Of a DNA stretch of 64,000 nt, positions 1 through 7,744 are shown one piece after another. Each line of letters opens with the position of its first letter. Within the stretch, counting starts at the first letter, position 1. Where the stretch lies: NCBI RefSeq assembly GCF_000301035.1, contig NZ_JH932292.1, forward strand, positions 1,628,044 to 1,692,043, given 5' to 3'. Below the pieces are notes generated by a model. That model did not search any database, was not told where the DNA came from, and saw only the letters and a list, made by a program, of their open reading frames with translations. Position numbers and translations under genes: made by a program. Source of the stretch: Facklamia hominis CCUG 36813 (GTDB lineage Bacteria > Bacillota > Bacilli > Lactobacillales > Aerococcaceae).

Positions 1-246
1 GCTGGCTTATTTGATGAATTTGATGAAGGGAAAAGTCCGGAAGCACGTTTTGCGAATGCGATGGATAATCTCCAACCCTTGATCTTGAACCACTCGAATG
101 GGGGTAAGGACTGGATTGATCATCAGGTGACGTATGATCAGGTCTTTCAACGTCAATCCAGGACTGAAGCTGGATCAAAGGTGCTTTTTGATTATACCCA
201 GCAAGTTTTGGATGACCATGTCAAGAAAGGTAACTTAAGAAAATAG
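1..246 (+). CDS. HD-domain hydrolase, C-terminal end (partial)
   Basis: The reading frame is open from the first base, so the gene starts outside the window. The visible 81 residues include a K-S-P-E-A-R-F-A-N-A-M-D-N-L-Q-P stretch, typical of the C-terminal part of HD_3/YfbR-like HD-domain phosphohydrolases, where the R-F-A-x-A-x-D segment lies after the last metal ligand. The metal-binding HD motifs themselves are upstream and not visible. The substrate is unknown; relatives act on nucleotides. A clear terminator follows 30 bases after the stop. The family call rests on this short segment only. Confidence 0.6.
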   Translation, partial: AGLFDEFDEGKSPEARFANAMDNLQPLILNHSNGGKDWIDHQVTYDQVFQRQSRTEAGSKVLFDYTQQVLDDHVKKGNLRK

Positions 247-274
247 ATGCTTGATTGAGCCGTCGATAATAATG

Positions 275-305
275 AAAAAGGACACCCAGTGGGGTGTCCT
301 TTTTG
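275..305 (+). terminator. Intrinsic terminator after the HD gene
   Basis: GGACACCC and GGGTGTCC pair around a four-base loop. They are flanked by A5 on the left and T5 on the right, so the hairpin could end transcription in both directions. Confidence 0.85.
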
Positions 306-310
306 TTTAG

Positions 311-659
311 TTTCGTGTAGCAATTTAAAGTCTTGCTTCCGTTAGGTTAACGACTTTAGTCATACTCTATCAAAACGCGCTTCGATGAGCATCCCCTTAT
401 GTCTAAGCAAAAATCGCTCTGCGTGACTAGCGTCACTCCGCTCGATTTCTTACTTAGCCTACAGGGGATTACCGCTCATCGGCGCACTCTATTTAAAACG
501 TGCTCACAATTGCAGCGCCTGGACGTTAAGCGATCCTTCTCGAACACTCTTTGAGTGTTTCGAAGGCTCACTTATCGCTGCGGCGCTTGCTGAGACTGTT
601 GTTGCTTTAGCGACTTACAGTCTCACATCCGTTAGGTTAACGACTTTTGTCGCACTCTA
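311..659. repeat. Palindromic repeat cluster 1 in a convergent gap
   Basis: This gap lies between the HD gene (+) and the metallopeptidase gene (-). It holds units also found at 13.5-13.9 kb and 17.0-17.5 kb. Unit A (about 392-474) is an imperfect palindrome opening with CCCCTTATGTCTAAGCAAAA and closing with TACTTAGCCTACAGGGG. Unit B (about 512-585) pairs GCGCCTGGACG..CGAACACTC with GAGTGTTTCGAAGG..GCGGCGC. Unit C (about 588-660) pairs TGAGACTGT with ACAGTCTCA. Units are separated by a spacer like GCACTCTATTTAAAACGTGC. The right end (CTCTAT) contributes the TAG stop codon of the next gene on the minus strand. Confidence 0.8.
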
Positions 660-1595
660 TTTTTCTTCGGGGAGGATGGTGTTGAAGGTGTCTCCGTGTT
701 GGAGGTCGGCGTATTGGTAGCCGCGTTTGAACCAGGCTTGACGCTGTTTTGCAGATCCGTGGGTGAAGGAATCTGGGACGACTCGGCCATAGGTTTCTTT
801 TTGTAGGGTGTCATCACCGACCGCTTCAGCGGCTCCCATGGCTTCTTCTAGGTCGCCGGCATCGAGGAGTCCTTGTTCTTCGGCATAGCGAGCCCAAGCT
901 CCAGCATAGTAATCTGCCTGGAGTTCTAAGCGGACCGACAGAGCCTTTTGCTGGCTGGAGCTGGCTCGGCGTGCGGCAGCCTGGTATTGATCCATGGTGC
1001 CGACGAGGGTTTGGATATGGTGACCCACTTCATGAGCCAGAACATAGGCCATGGCAAAGTCTCCCGGTGCCTTATATTTATATTGTAAATCCCGATAGAA
1101 AGAAAGGTCGATATAGACCGATCGGTCACCGGAACAGTAGAAAGGCCCCGCTTGGGCTGAGCCAAAGCCACAGCCTGAGGTTTGTACGGTATCGGTATAA
1201 AGAACCAACTTAGCAGGTCGGTAGTCAATGCCCGCTTTTTGGAGTTCTTCTTGCCAGAAATCTTCGGTGGATCCCAAAACAGCCGCTAGAAATTCTTTTT
1301 CCTCGGAACTTGCTTCCTTGGATTGGTTGATTTGTTGGCTGGCTGGGGGATAGGAGTTGGATGGGTTACTTGTTGGTCCCATCAAGAAATTGCCCCCTGA
1401 GAAAAAGAGGAAGGCAAGGATCAATAGGACGACCCATTTAGGTAAGCCTCGAGTGAGTAGCAGCAAGTTAAGTAAACTTCCTAAGCCACCGCCACCATAG
1501 CCTCGTCTGCCATAGCCTCGACCGGTCGGAATACGATTTCGTTGTCCGCGCCGATCCTCCACATTGTCGCTTCGTCGCAAATTATCCCATTTCAT
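657..1595 (-). CDS. ypfJ: Neutral zinc metallopeptidase, YpfJ/KPN_02809 family
   Basis: The 312-residue protein has an R/G-rich cytoplasmic N-terminus (with G-Y-G-R-R-G-Y-G-G-G-G), one membrane segment around residues 45-70, and an external or periplasm-like domain. That domain carries the HExxH zinc motif (H-E-V-G-H-H-I-Q) and a downstream L-E-L-Q-A-D-Y-Y-A-G-A-W segment typical of PF04228. Length and order match the family. Its biological substrate is not known. The gene faces the HD gene. Its TAG stop lies in the terminal bases of the adjacent repeat cluster. Confidence 0.9.
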   Translation of the reverse strand: MKWDNLRRSDNVEDRRGQRNRIPTGRGYGRRGYGGGGLGSLLNLLLLTRGLPKWVVLLILAFLFFSGGNFLMGPTSNPSNSYPPASQQINQSKEASSEEKEFLAAVLGSTEDFWQEELQKAGIDYRPAKLVLYTDTVQTSGCGFGSAQAGPFYCSGDRSVYIDLSFYRDLQYKYKAPGDFAMAYVLAHEVGHHIQTLVGTMDQYQAAARRASSSQQKALSVRLELQADYYAGAWARYAEEQGLLDAGDLEEAMGAAEAVGDDTLQKETYGRVVPDSFTHGSAKQRQAWFKRGYQYADLQHGDTFNTILPEEK

Positions 1596-1706
1596 TTTGT
1601 TTTCCTCATTTCATCGTGTGTTCTTTCCTTCATTATAATGAAAATTCCGCTTAAAGAACAGTTAAAGGCTTAAACCAAAAAAGCGGCCCCTAGGCCGCAA
1701 TAGAAG

Positions 1707-2693
1707 TTATTCTTGAGTGTTTTGAGGGTCTTCAGTGGCTTCCAGTGGGTAATCGGACTGGGTTGCCCATTCCATCAAGGATCCATCGTAGACCTTCACT
1801 TGGTCTTGTCCTAATTGGTTCAAGACATTGCGAACGTAGGAGGCCGCTACCCCAAAACCGCAGTAGACAACGACTTCTTTATCTGGATTCAAGGCATCGC
1901 TTTCCGCAAAGATTTCTTTTAATTGGTCAGCAGGTAAAAGCTCGCCCGTTTCCGGATCTTCTAGCTTCATATAAGGAACATTGAAGGCACCAGGAATGTG
2001 GCCATTACGATCATCCCCAAAGGACGCGAAAGCGCCTGAAAATTGATCGGGACTAAGGACATCAATTATGACGGTTTGAGGATCTTCTTGGTCGACAAGG
2101 GCTTTCATGCCTTCTAAGTCGGTATAAAGAGCTTCTTGACGCGTTAGGTCTAATTGACCTGGGCTAATGCTTGTTTCTTCATCGGTTACTTCATAGCCGT
2201 CGGCTTTCCATTTAGCCAAGCCACCTTCTAAAACGGCGACTTGGTCCTTGCCTTCATATTGAAGTTGCCAAGCCAAGCGTGAAGCCCAACTATCCGCCTT
2301 GAATTCAGCAGCCACTTCAGGTCCGCCATCATAGACAACGACCCGGCTTTCATTGGTCATGCCTAGGCTTTCCATATAGGCGACAAAGACATCGTGATCA
2401 ATCGCGGTAAAAGGAATCGGAGCATCTTCTTTAGCTAATTGGAATTGATCGGCAAAAACAGCACCAGGGATATGTTCTTTTTGATAATCTTCCAAGCCTG
2501 AGGCGAGAAATTCACCATCAGGGTCGTTGAATAGCACACTGGCATCAATCACTAGGAGGTCTGGATCATCGAGATGATCGGCTAACCATTGGGTACTAAC
2601 AAATGGGGTCATCGTTTCCTCACTTTCTTTGGCAAATAGAGACTGGGGCATTAAGAGACAAATATGGGCAAGTAAAGCCCATAGTTGACGCAT
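1707..2693 (-). CDS. Tandem-domain rhodanese (sulfurtransferase), exported
   Basis: Two rhodanese domains are visible: an inactive-looking N-terminal one from about residue 30, and a C-terminal one with the catalytic cysteine in V-V-Y-C-G-F-G-V-A-A-S. This is the arrangement of thiosulfate/3-mercaptopyruvate sulfurtransferases (SseA/TST). I chose the ATG at 2693, which has AGAAAGG upstream, over the ATG at 2738, which has no ribosome site. From there the protein begins with a hydrophobic stretch ending L-F-A-K, a plausible signal peptide, so it may work at the cell surface. It could detoxify cyanide or handle sulfane sulfur; the substrate cannot be told from sequence. Confidence 0.85.
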   Translation of the reverse strand: MRQLWALLAHICLLMPQSLFAKESEETMTPFVSTQWLADHLDDPDLLVIDASVLFNDPDGEFLASGLEDYQKEHIPGAVFADQFQLAKEDAPIPFTAIDHDVFVAYMESLGMTNESRVVVYDGGPEVAAEFKADSWASRLAWQLQYEGKDQVAVLEGGLAKWKADGYEVTDEETSISPGQLDLTRQEALYTDLEGMKALVDQEDPQTVIIDVLSPDQFSGAFASFGDDRNGHIPGAFNVPYMKLEDPETGELLPADQLKEIFAESDALNPDKEVVVYCGFGVAASYVRNVLNQLGQDQVKVYDGSLMEWATQSDYPLEATEDPQNTQE

Positions 2694-2800
2694 GATGGGA
2701 ACTACCTTTCTTATTAGGAGGTTACAAGCTACACCCATCCTAGCATAGGGCTCTCATCAGGACAAGTTAGTCACTATGAGCTTTTCTGATAAATCCAAGA

Positions 2801-2835
2801 GATCTATTTAGAACAAGAGATCTATTTAGAAAAGG
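2801..2835. repeat. Short tandem repeat upstream of the Mn transporter
   Basis: GAGATCTATTTAGAA occurs twice about 19 bases apart, just upstream of the DtxR-like operators. Its TTTAGA halves resemble operator half-sites, so it may be part of the regulatory region. Confidence 0.5.
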
Positions 2836-2913
2836 TTTAGGTATATCTAAAAATATTTTATAAAAATAACTAAAAAAGCACTTGACACCTTTAAAGGTTT
2901 AGGCTATCCTAAA
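2836..2913 (+). promoter_or_regulatory. Two DtxR/MntR-type operators and the mntA promoter
   Basis: TTTAGGTATATCTAAA (2836-2851) and TTTAGGCTATCCTAAA (2898-2913) are near-perfect palindromes. They match the TTAGG-N-TA-N-CCTAA pattern bound by DtxR-family metalloregulators (DtxR/IdeR/MntR/SloR). A promoter with TTGACA at 2882-2887, a 17-base spacer and TATCCT at 2905-2910 runs into the second operator. A metal-loaded repressor there would therefore block RNA polymerase directly. No DtxR-family regulator gene is in the window. Confidence 0.85.
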
Positions 2914-2962
2914 AATATCAAAGTTAGGACAATAAATTTAACCCATTTAGGAGGAAGATCTT

Positions 2963-3880
2963 ATGAAAAAACTAAAAGGCTTAATGGCCTTCTTCTTATT
3001 AGCAAGTATTGGATTGTTGACGGTAGGTCAAGTAAAAGCAGCAGACAAGCCAACGGTGACGACAACCACATCCTTCTTATATGATATGGTCAATCAATTG
3101 GCTGGCGATAAAGTCAACCGAGAGTTAGTGATTCCAGCGGGAGAAGACCCTCACGTTTACGTTGCTAAACCACAAGATTTAATCAAATTGGAAAAGGCTG
3201 ACTTGGTCTTATACCATGGTTTACATTTTGAAGGACGGATGGTAGAAGCTTTAGAAAAAGTGGGCTACCCTGTATCCGAAACTTTTGATGAATCTAAGAT
3301 CGGTGAGATGGATCAAGATGGCAAGAAAGTGATCGACCCTCACTTCTGGTTTGATATCGACCTTTATAAGGAAGCGACTCAAAATGCTAGCAAAAAATTG
3401 ATCGAGTTATTGCCCGATAGCAAAGATGAGATCGAAGCCAATACCCAGGCTTACTTGAAGGAATTAGACGACTTGGATCAATATGTGAAGGAACAAATCG
3501 AATCCATTCCAGAAGATCAACGCTATTTGATTACTCCTCATGATGCCTTTAACTATTTCTCAAGACGCTATCATATTCCTGTCAAGGCCCCTCAAGGAGT
3601 GTCTACTGATTCGGAAGTTGCCAATGCGGATGTGGAAGAAACGGTTAATTTCATCGTTGACCATCAAGTTAAAGCGATCTTTGCGGAGTCAACAACTGAC
3701 CCAGCACGGATGGAAAAACTAAAAGAAGCCTGCAAGGCTAAAGGTTTTGACGTAGAAGTGGTATCGGGTGAAGGTCAAGAACTCTTCTCCGATTCCTTAG
3801 CTCCAGAAGGACAAGATGGCGATAATTATATTGATATGGTTCGTCATAATGTGGATTTAATTACCAGCCACTTAAAATAA
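2963..3880 (+). CDS. mntA: Metal ABC transporter substrate-binding protein, Mn/Fe type
   Basis: The 305-residue cluster A-1 binding protein captures a metal ion outside the cell for the ABC importer encoded just downstream. Metal ligands fit a His-His-Glu-Asp set: E-D-P-H-V-Y, D-P-H-F-W-F-D, F-A-E-S-T-T-D-P and a late Asp in G-Q-D-G-D-N-Y. That is the PsaA/MntC manganese pattern rather than the three-histidine zinc pattern. The N-terminus is a standard signal peptide ending V-K-A-A, with no lipobox cysteine, unusual for a Gram-positive binding protein that is normally lipid anchored. AGGAGG precedes the ATG. Regulation is probably by the operators just upstream. Confidence 0.88.
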   Translation: MKKLKGLMAFFLLASIGLLTVGQVKAADKPTVTTTTSFLYDMVNQLAGDKVNRELVIPAGEDPHVYVAKPQDLIKLEKADLVLYHGLHFEGRMVEALEKVGYPVSETFDESKIGEMDQDGKKVIDPHFWFDIDLYKEATQNASKKLIELLPDSKDEIEANTQAYLKELDDLDQYVKEQIESIPEDQRYLITPHDAFNYFSRRYHIPVKAPQGVSTDSEVANADVEETVNFIVDHQVKAIFAESTTDPARMEKLKEACKAKGFDVEVVSGEGQELFSDSLAPEGQDGDNYIDMVRHNVDLITSHLK

Positions 3881-3918
3881 TGAATGCTGGGCCTGAATAA
3901 ATTGATGATTGAAGAGCA

Positions 3919-3955
3919 CGCTTGTAAGGGCCCTAACTACCTTACAAGCGGCTTT
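3919..3955 (+). terminator. Hairpin between mntA and mntB (attenuator or processing site)
   Basis: CGCTTGTAAGG pairs with CCTTACAAGCG over 11 bases and is followed by GCTTTTAGTT. The T tract is weak, so it is more likely a partial terminator or an RNA-stability hairpin that raises binding-protein output over the membrane components. Confidence 0.6.
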
Positions 3956-4001
3956 TAGTTATATAAGAGTAATCATTACGAATGAAAAAGGAGAGGATCG
4001 T

Positions 4002-4760
4002 ATGACAGAAAACATCGTACAAGTACGCGATTTGACCATGGCTTACCATGATAAGCCAGTATTATGGGATGTGGATTTAGATATTCCTAAAGGATCACGG
4101 ACAGCGATTATTGGCCCTAATGGTGCCGGTAAGTCGACCCTGATAAAGGGGGTATTGGGACTAGAATCCACCTTGTCAGGTTCGGTCAAGGTCTTTGATC
4201 AACCGGTGAAGTCGGTTTTTAAGCGGATTGCTTATATTCCACAAGCTTCTTCCGTCAATTGGAATTTTCCAACGACCGTCGAAGATGTTGTCTTGATGGG
4301 GCGTTATGGTCATCTGGGATGGCTAAAGCGGCCCACTTCGACCGACCGAACGATTGCCTTAGCAGCCCTGGAAGAGATTGGTATGTTGGATTTTAAATCA
4401 CGACAGATTGCCCAACTATCCGGTGGACAGCGGCAACGGGTCTTCATCGCCCGAGCGATTGCCCAGCAGGCGGATATTTATTTTATGGACGAGCCTCTGG
4501 CTGGGGTAGATAAGAAGACGGAGGGAGTCATTATTGATTTCTTGACTCGATCGCAAAAGGAAGGCAAGACCTCGATCGTGGTTCACCATGATTTGAATAC
4601 CATTAAGGCTTATTTTGATTACTTGGTGATCTTAAATAAACAAATAGTAGCAGCTGGCCCCGTTGAGTCCTGCTTTACAGCCGATAATTTATCCAAAGCC
4701 GACATGTTAGCCAGTCAAGTTGTTTTACAGGATCATTCAACGGTTAGAAAGGAGGATTAG
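4002..4760 (+). CDS. mntB: Metal ABC transporter ATP-binding protein
   Basis: The 252-residue ATPase drives metal import. Walker A is G-P-N-G-A-G-K-S-T, the signature is L-S-G-G-Q-R-Q-R-V-F-I-A-R-A, Walker B is I-Y-F-M-D-E-P, and the H-loop histidine lies in V-V-H-H-D-L. An in-frame start at 3909 exists, but the ATG at 4002 has AAAGGAGAGG at proper distance and begins at the usual point of the family, so I use it. The next gene starts two bases after the stop, so translation is probably coupled. Confidence 0.92.
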   Translation: MTENIVQVRDLTMAYHDKPVLWDVDLDIPKGSRTAIIGPNGAGKSTLIKGVLGLESTLSGSVKVFDQPVKSVFKRIAYIPQASSVNWNFPTTVEDVVLMGRYGHLGWLKRPTSTDRTIALAALEEIGMLDFKSRQIAQLSGGQRQRVFIARAIAQQADIYFMDEPLAGVDKKTEGVIIDFLTRSQKEGKTSIVVHHDLNTIKAYFDYLVILNKQIVAAGPVESCFTADNLSKADMLASQVVLQDHSTVRKED

Positions 4761-4762
4761 GG

Positions 4763-5647
4763 ATGTTTCATTTGGATAGTCAAGTTCTGACTTCTTATTC
4801 CTTCTTATTGATCGCCCTAGGGACCTTTTTATTGGCTTCAGCGGCAGGAATCATTGGGACGGTCTCCGTCTTAAAGGGGCAATCCTTGATTGGAGATGCG
4901 ATCGGCCATGCGGCTTATCCGGGGATTATTATGGCCTTTATGGTGGTGGTCTCCAAGGATCCAACGGCCTTACTCATCGGTGCCTTGATCTCTGGCGCCT
5001 GTGCCTTTTTCTTGATTCAGTTGATCCATCATTATTCAAAGGTCAATCTGGATGCCATTCTAGCGATTGTGCTTTCGGCTTTCTTCGGTCTAGGGATGGT
5101 CTTAAAATCCTGGATCCAGGGGCATCCGGCTTTTGCGGGACAATCCCAGTCGGGCTTGAATAATTATATCTTTGGTCAAGCGGCCTATATTATGGAAAAA
5201 GATGTTCGAATTATTTTATGGGTGGCCATCGTTTCTTTGTGCTTGTTTGGTCTCTTTTACAAGGAAATTAAGGTCTTTGTCTTTGATGAGGTGTATGCCC
5301 AGACGATTGGCATTCGTTCTAGTTGGATCTATGCCTTGATGATGTTGATGACCATGTCGATTATTGGAGTGGGCTTGAAGTTAGTGGGGACAATTCTGAT
5401 TGCTTCCTTATTGATTGTACCAGCGGTGACCGCTCTCCAGTGGTCGAATCGATTTTTGCCGGTTTGTTTGATTGCTGCTTTTGTGGGCGGCATTTCGGCG
5501 GTGATTGGAACTTATTATTCTACGATTTACCGCGGTTTATCGACCGGGCCCATGATTATTGTCGTCATGACTTCTTTAGCTTTGATCTCCTTGTTGATTG
5601 GACCGCGAGGGATTTTATCCACCCTTAGAAAAAGGAGGGCCATGTAA
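4763..5647 (+). CDS. mntC: Metal ABC transporter permease 1
   Basis: This 294-residue membrane protein belongs to the ABC-3 (ZnuB/MntC) permease family. It shows about eight to nine hydrophobic segments and the conserved G-D-A-I-G-H-A-A-Y-P-G-I motif early on. It would pair with the second permease to form the channel. AAAGGAGG lies inside the end of the ATPase gene. Its stop codon TAA overlaps the start of the next gene as TAATG. Confidence 0.9.
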   Translation: MFHLDSQVLTSYSFLLIALGTFLLASAAGIIGTVSVLKGQSLIGDAIGHAAYPGIIMAFMVVVSKDPTALLIGALISGACAFFLIQLIHHYSKVNLDAILAIVLSAFFGLGMVLKSWIQGHPAFAGQSQSGLNNYIFGQAAYIMEKDVRIILWVAIVSLCLFGLFYKEIKVFVFDEVYAQTIGIRSSWIYALMMLMTMSIIGVGLKLVGTILIASLLIVPAVTALQWSNRFLPVCLIAAFVGGISAVIGTYYSTIYRGLSTGPMIIVVMTSLALISLLIGPRGILSTLRKRRAM

Positions 5648-6792
5648 TGATGACTTTTTCAGATATGATTAATTTATTGATGGCGTCCTATGAATCCTGG
5701 TTGGTTTTATTGGTGACTGCAGTGACTTGTGCTCTGATCGGAAGCTTTTTGGTCTTGCGCAACCTGTCTATGATTGCCGATGCGATTTCACACTCGGTGT
5801 TATTGGGGATTATCCTCGGCTTTTTTATTGCGGGAGACTTAGACTCACCTTGGTTGATTTTTGGAGCGGCTGCTCTGGGCGTGGTGACCGTTTGGTCGAC
5901 CGAAACCCTCAGTAAAACGGGGCTGGTGGAAAGTGATGATGCGGTCGGGATTGTTTATCCCTTGTTCTTTGCCTTAGCGGTCATCTTAATTACTCGCTTT
6001 GCCTCGAATGTCCACTTGGATACCGATGTGGTTTTAACCGGAGAAGTGATTTTAACACCGCTCGATCGAGTGGAGCTTTTTGGTTTTTCACTGCCGACGG
6101 CTTTGTTCCAAATGAGCCTGCTTTTGGGCGTGAATGCTTTATTTATTGTGATCTTCTTTAAAGATTTGAAGTTGACCACTTTTGATAATCAATACGGTCA
6201 TCTCTTAGGCTTTAATGCAGGACTCTTATTCTATGTTTTGATGACCCTTAATTCGGTGACCACGGTTTTGGCCTTCGATGCGGTTGGGGCGATTCTTGTT
6301 GTCGCTTTTCTCGTAGGTCCGGGTGCTTCGGCCTATCTCTTCTGTAAAGATTTGAAGCAAATGCTTGTTGTAGCCATGCTTTATGGAATTATTAATGCGA
6401 CTTTAGGTTATTTTATCGGGATTGCATGGAACGTATCGATCGGTGGAATGGCAGCGGTCATGACGGGCGTGACCTTCTTCTTAACCTTCTTATTCCACCG
6501 TCAAGGGCTTTTAACAGCTTTATGGCTTCGTTACCGTCAATCCAAGCAGTTGCGCTATGATTTGGTGCTCTTGCATATTTATAGTCATACCCTGCAAGGG
6601 CAAGAGAAGGAAGAATTGCGGACGGATTGTTTGGATGAACACTTCAAATGGTCGAAAAAAGAAGTGGATAAGGCCTTGACGGTCTTATTTAAGGCGGACT
6701 ATGTGACGGTCGATACTAGCAAGCAAGTCTATCGCTTGACCCCAGCAGGTCTTGACCGAATCCAAGCTATTCAACAGGAATATGGAATCTAA
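5647..6792 (+). CDS. mntD: Metal ABC transporter permease 2 fused to a DtxR-like winged helix
   Basis: This is an ABC-3 permease with about eight to nine membrane segments and the D-A-I-S-H-S-V-L-L-G-I motif, followed by a soluble tail of roughly 85 residues. The tail (K-Q-L-R-Y-D..Y-R-L-T-P-A-G-L-D-R-I) reads as a winged-helix domain of the DtxR/MntR kind. Total length is 381, against about 280-290 for plain permeases. The tail may sense cytosolic metal or gate transport; DNA binding by a membrane-tethered domain is possible but unproven. ATG at 5647 overlaps the previous stop and follows AAAAGGAGGG. Confidence 0.88.
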   Translation: MMTFSDMINLLMASYESWLVLLVTAVTCALIGSFLVLRNLSMIADAISHSVLLGIILGFFIAGDLDSPWLIFGAAALGVVTVWSTETLSKTGLVESDDAVGIVYPLFFALAVILITRFASNVHLDTDVVLTGEVILTPLDRVELFGFSLPTALFQMSLLLGVNALFIVIFFKDLKLTTFDNQYGHLLGFNAGLLFYVLMTLNSVTTVLAFDAVGAILVVAFLVGPGASAYLFCKDLKQMLVVAMLYGIINATLGYFIGIAWNVSIGGMAAVMTGVTFFLTFLFHRQGLLTALWLRYRQSKQLRYDLVLLHIYSHTLQGQEKEELRTDCLDEHFKWSKKEVDKALTVLFKADYVTVDTSKQVYRLTPAGLDRIQAIQQEYGI

Positions 6793-6891
6793 GCAAGCTG
6801 AATGATTATATAAACGCTAGCTTTGTTGGGGAGGCGATGGCCTTTTCGCTTGCCTATAAAAATAAAGCAACAGTTGTGATTTACTAATTCG

Positions 6892-7069
6892 AAAATTTAT
6901 TTCAAAAACTGAACCCTTCCCTCTGCTGTGGCGGACCGCCTAGAGCCTCTTTCAGAGTCTTGCCAGCTCAAGGGACTACTCAAAGGCTAAGCGCTAAAGC
7001 GCCAAGCCTTTGATGTGTGTCCCTTGTCCAAATGCCACGGCAGAGGAAGGGTTCTTTTCCATAAATTTT
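6892..7069. repeat. Large palindromic element, copy 1
   Basis: GAACCCTTCCCTCTGC at 6911 pairs with GCAGAGGAAGGGTTC ending at 7054. Outer AAAATTTAT/ATAAATTTT arms extend the symmetry. The centre holds an inner hairpin, GGCTAAGCGC/GCGCCAAGCC. The element is non-coding and resembles a MITE or a REP-like folding element. Confidence 0.75.
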
Positions 7070-7440
7070 CCGATTTGATTTAAGATTTGGTTAATTATTT
7101 TTGAGAGAGTAAGCATAGCGCATTAAAGATAGGCAGTCTCTATAATCGAGACAAGAATTTATGGAAATGGGTCTCATTAATGATTGAATATATTTAACAA
7201 CTCTCTTTTAAAGAATGAAATCGATATAAATAATTCCATTTGTTAGGGTAGTTTATAAAAGCTAGCCTTAATTTGACAATCCTGATCTTAAATTTTTAAG
7301 ATAATAAAAGATTTATCCAATTGATTAAACTGGGTACTATTCATTTTAGATATTTATAAAAATACCTCAGAATTGACTTTCTTTAATCATACGGTTATGT
7401 CATCTATTAAGTAGTTAAGCGATAGCCTTGAAACAGGCGA

Positions 7441-7602
7441 TAAAAATAAACCAATCCCGCAGCCGTGGTCAAAGGATAGTTGGCACACATCAAAGGCTTG
7501 GCGCTTTAGCGCTTACGCTTTGAGTAGCCAGCTGAGCCAAGGAGACTTCTTTAGAAGGCTCCTGGCGGTCCACCACAGCTGTGGGATTGGATTTAATTTT
7601 TA
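7441..7602. repeat. Large palindromic element, copy 2 (inverted)
   Basis: CCAATCCCGCAGCCGTGGT (7451-7469) pairs with ACCACAGCTGTGGGATTGG (7572-7590). The inner part (CACACATCAAAGGCTTGGCG.. to ..TTTGAGTAG) is nearly the reverse complement of the inner part of copy 1, so the two are one family in opposite orientation. Confidence 0.75.
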
Positions 7603-7614
7603 TCAGCCAGTGAA

Positions 7615-7682
7615 AAGGCTCTTTCTTCCTCGTCTAAAGGAAGCTCTCTGCGGTCCACCACAGCAGATGGGAGGGTTTTAAT
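7615..7682. repeat. Partial copy of the large palindromic element
   Basis: It shares the GCGGTCCACCACAGC segment and a TTTTAATTT end with copy 2 but lacks the other arm. It looks like a truncated third copy. Confidence 0.5.
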
Positions 7683-7744
7683 TTGAAGTTAATTGTCGGA
7701 TTGGATGCTAGGTATAAGTTGTTTACTCGATGATGCTGAATGGC

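Larger units (their letters stand above)
6793..7744. other. 952-base convergent gap with large palindromes, no gene
   Basis: No credible coding frame is present. The gap separates mntD (+) from the metal ATPase gene (-). It contains two full-length palindromic elements and one partial copy, listed separately, joined by AT-rich sequence. Confidence 0.7.

Noticed and set aside
311..659. Could the repeat clusters be CRISPR arrays?
   Set aside because: Units are palindromic, differ in type (A, B, C), are 70-90 bases long and have a conserved rather than unique spacer. No cas genes are present.
2963..3880. Zinc-specific ZnuA/AdcA assignment
   Set aside because: No His-rich loop is present, and ligands fit His-His-Glu-Asp. 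The operators are of DtxR type rather than Zur/AdcR.
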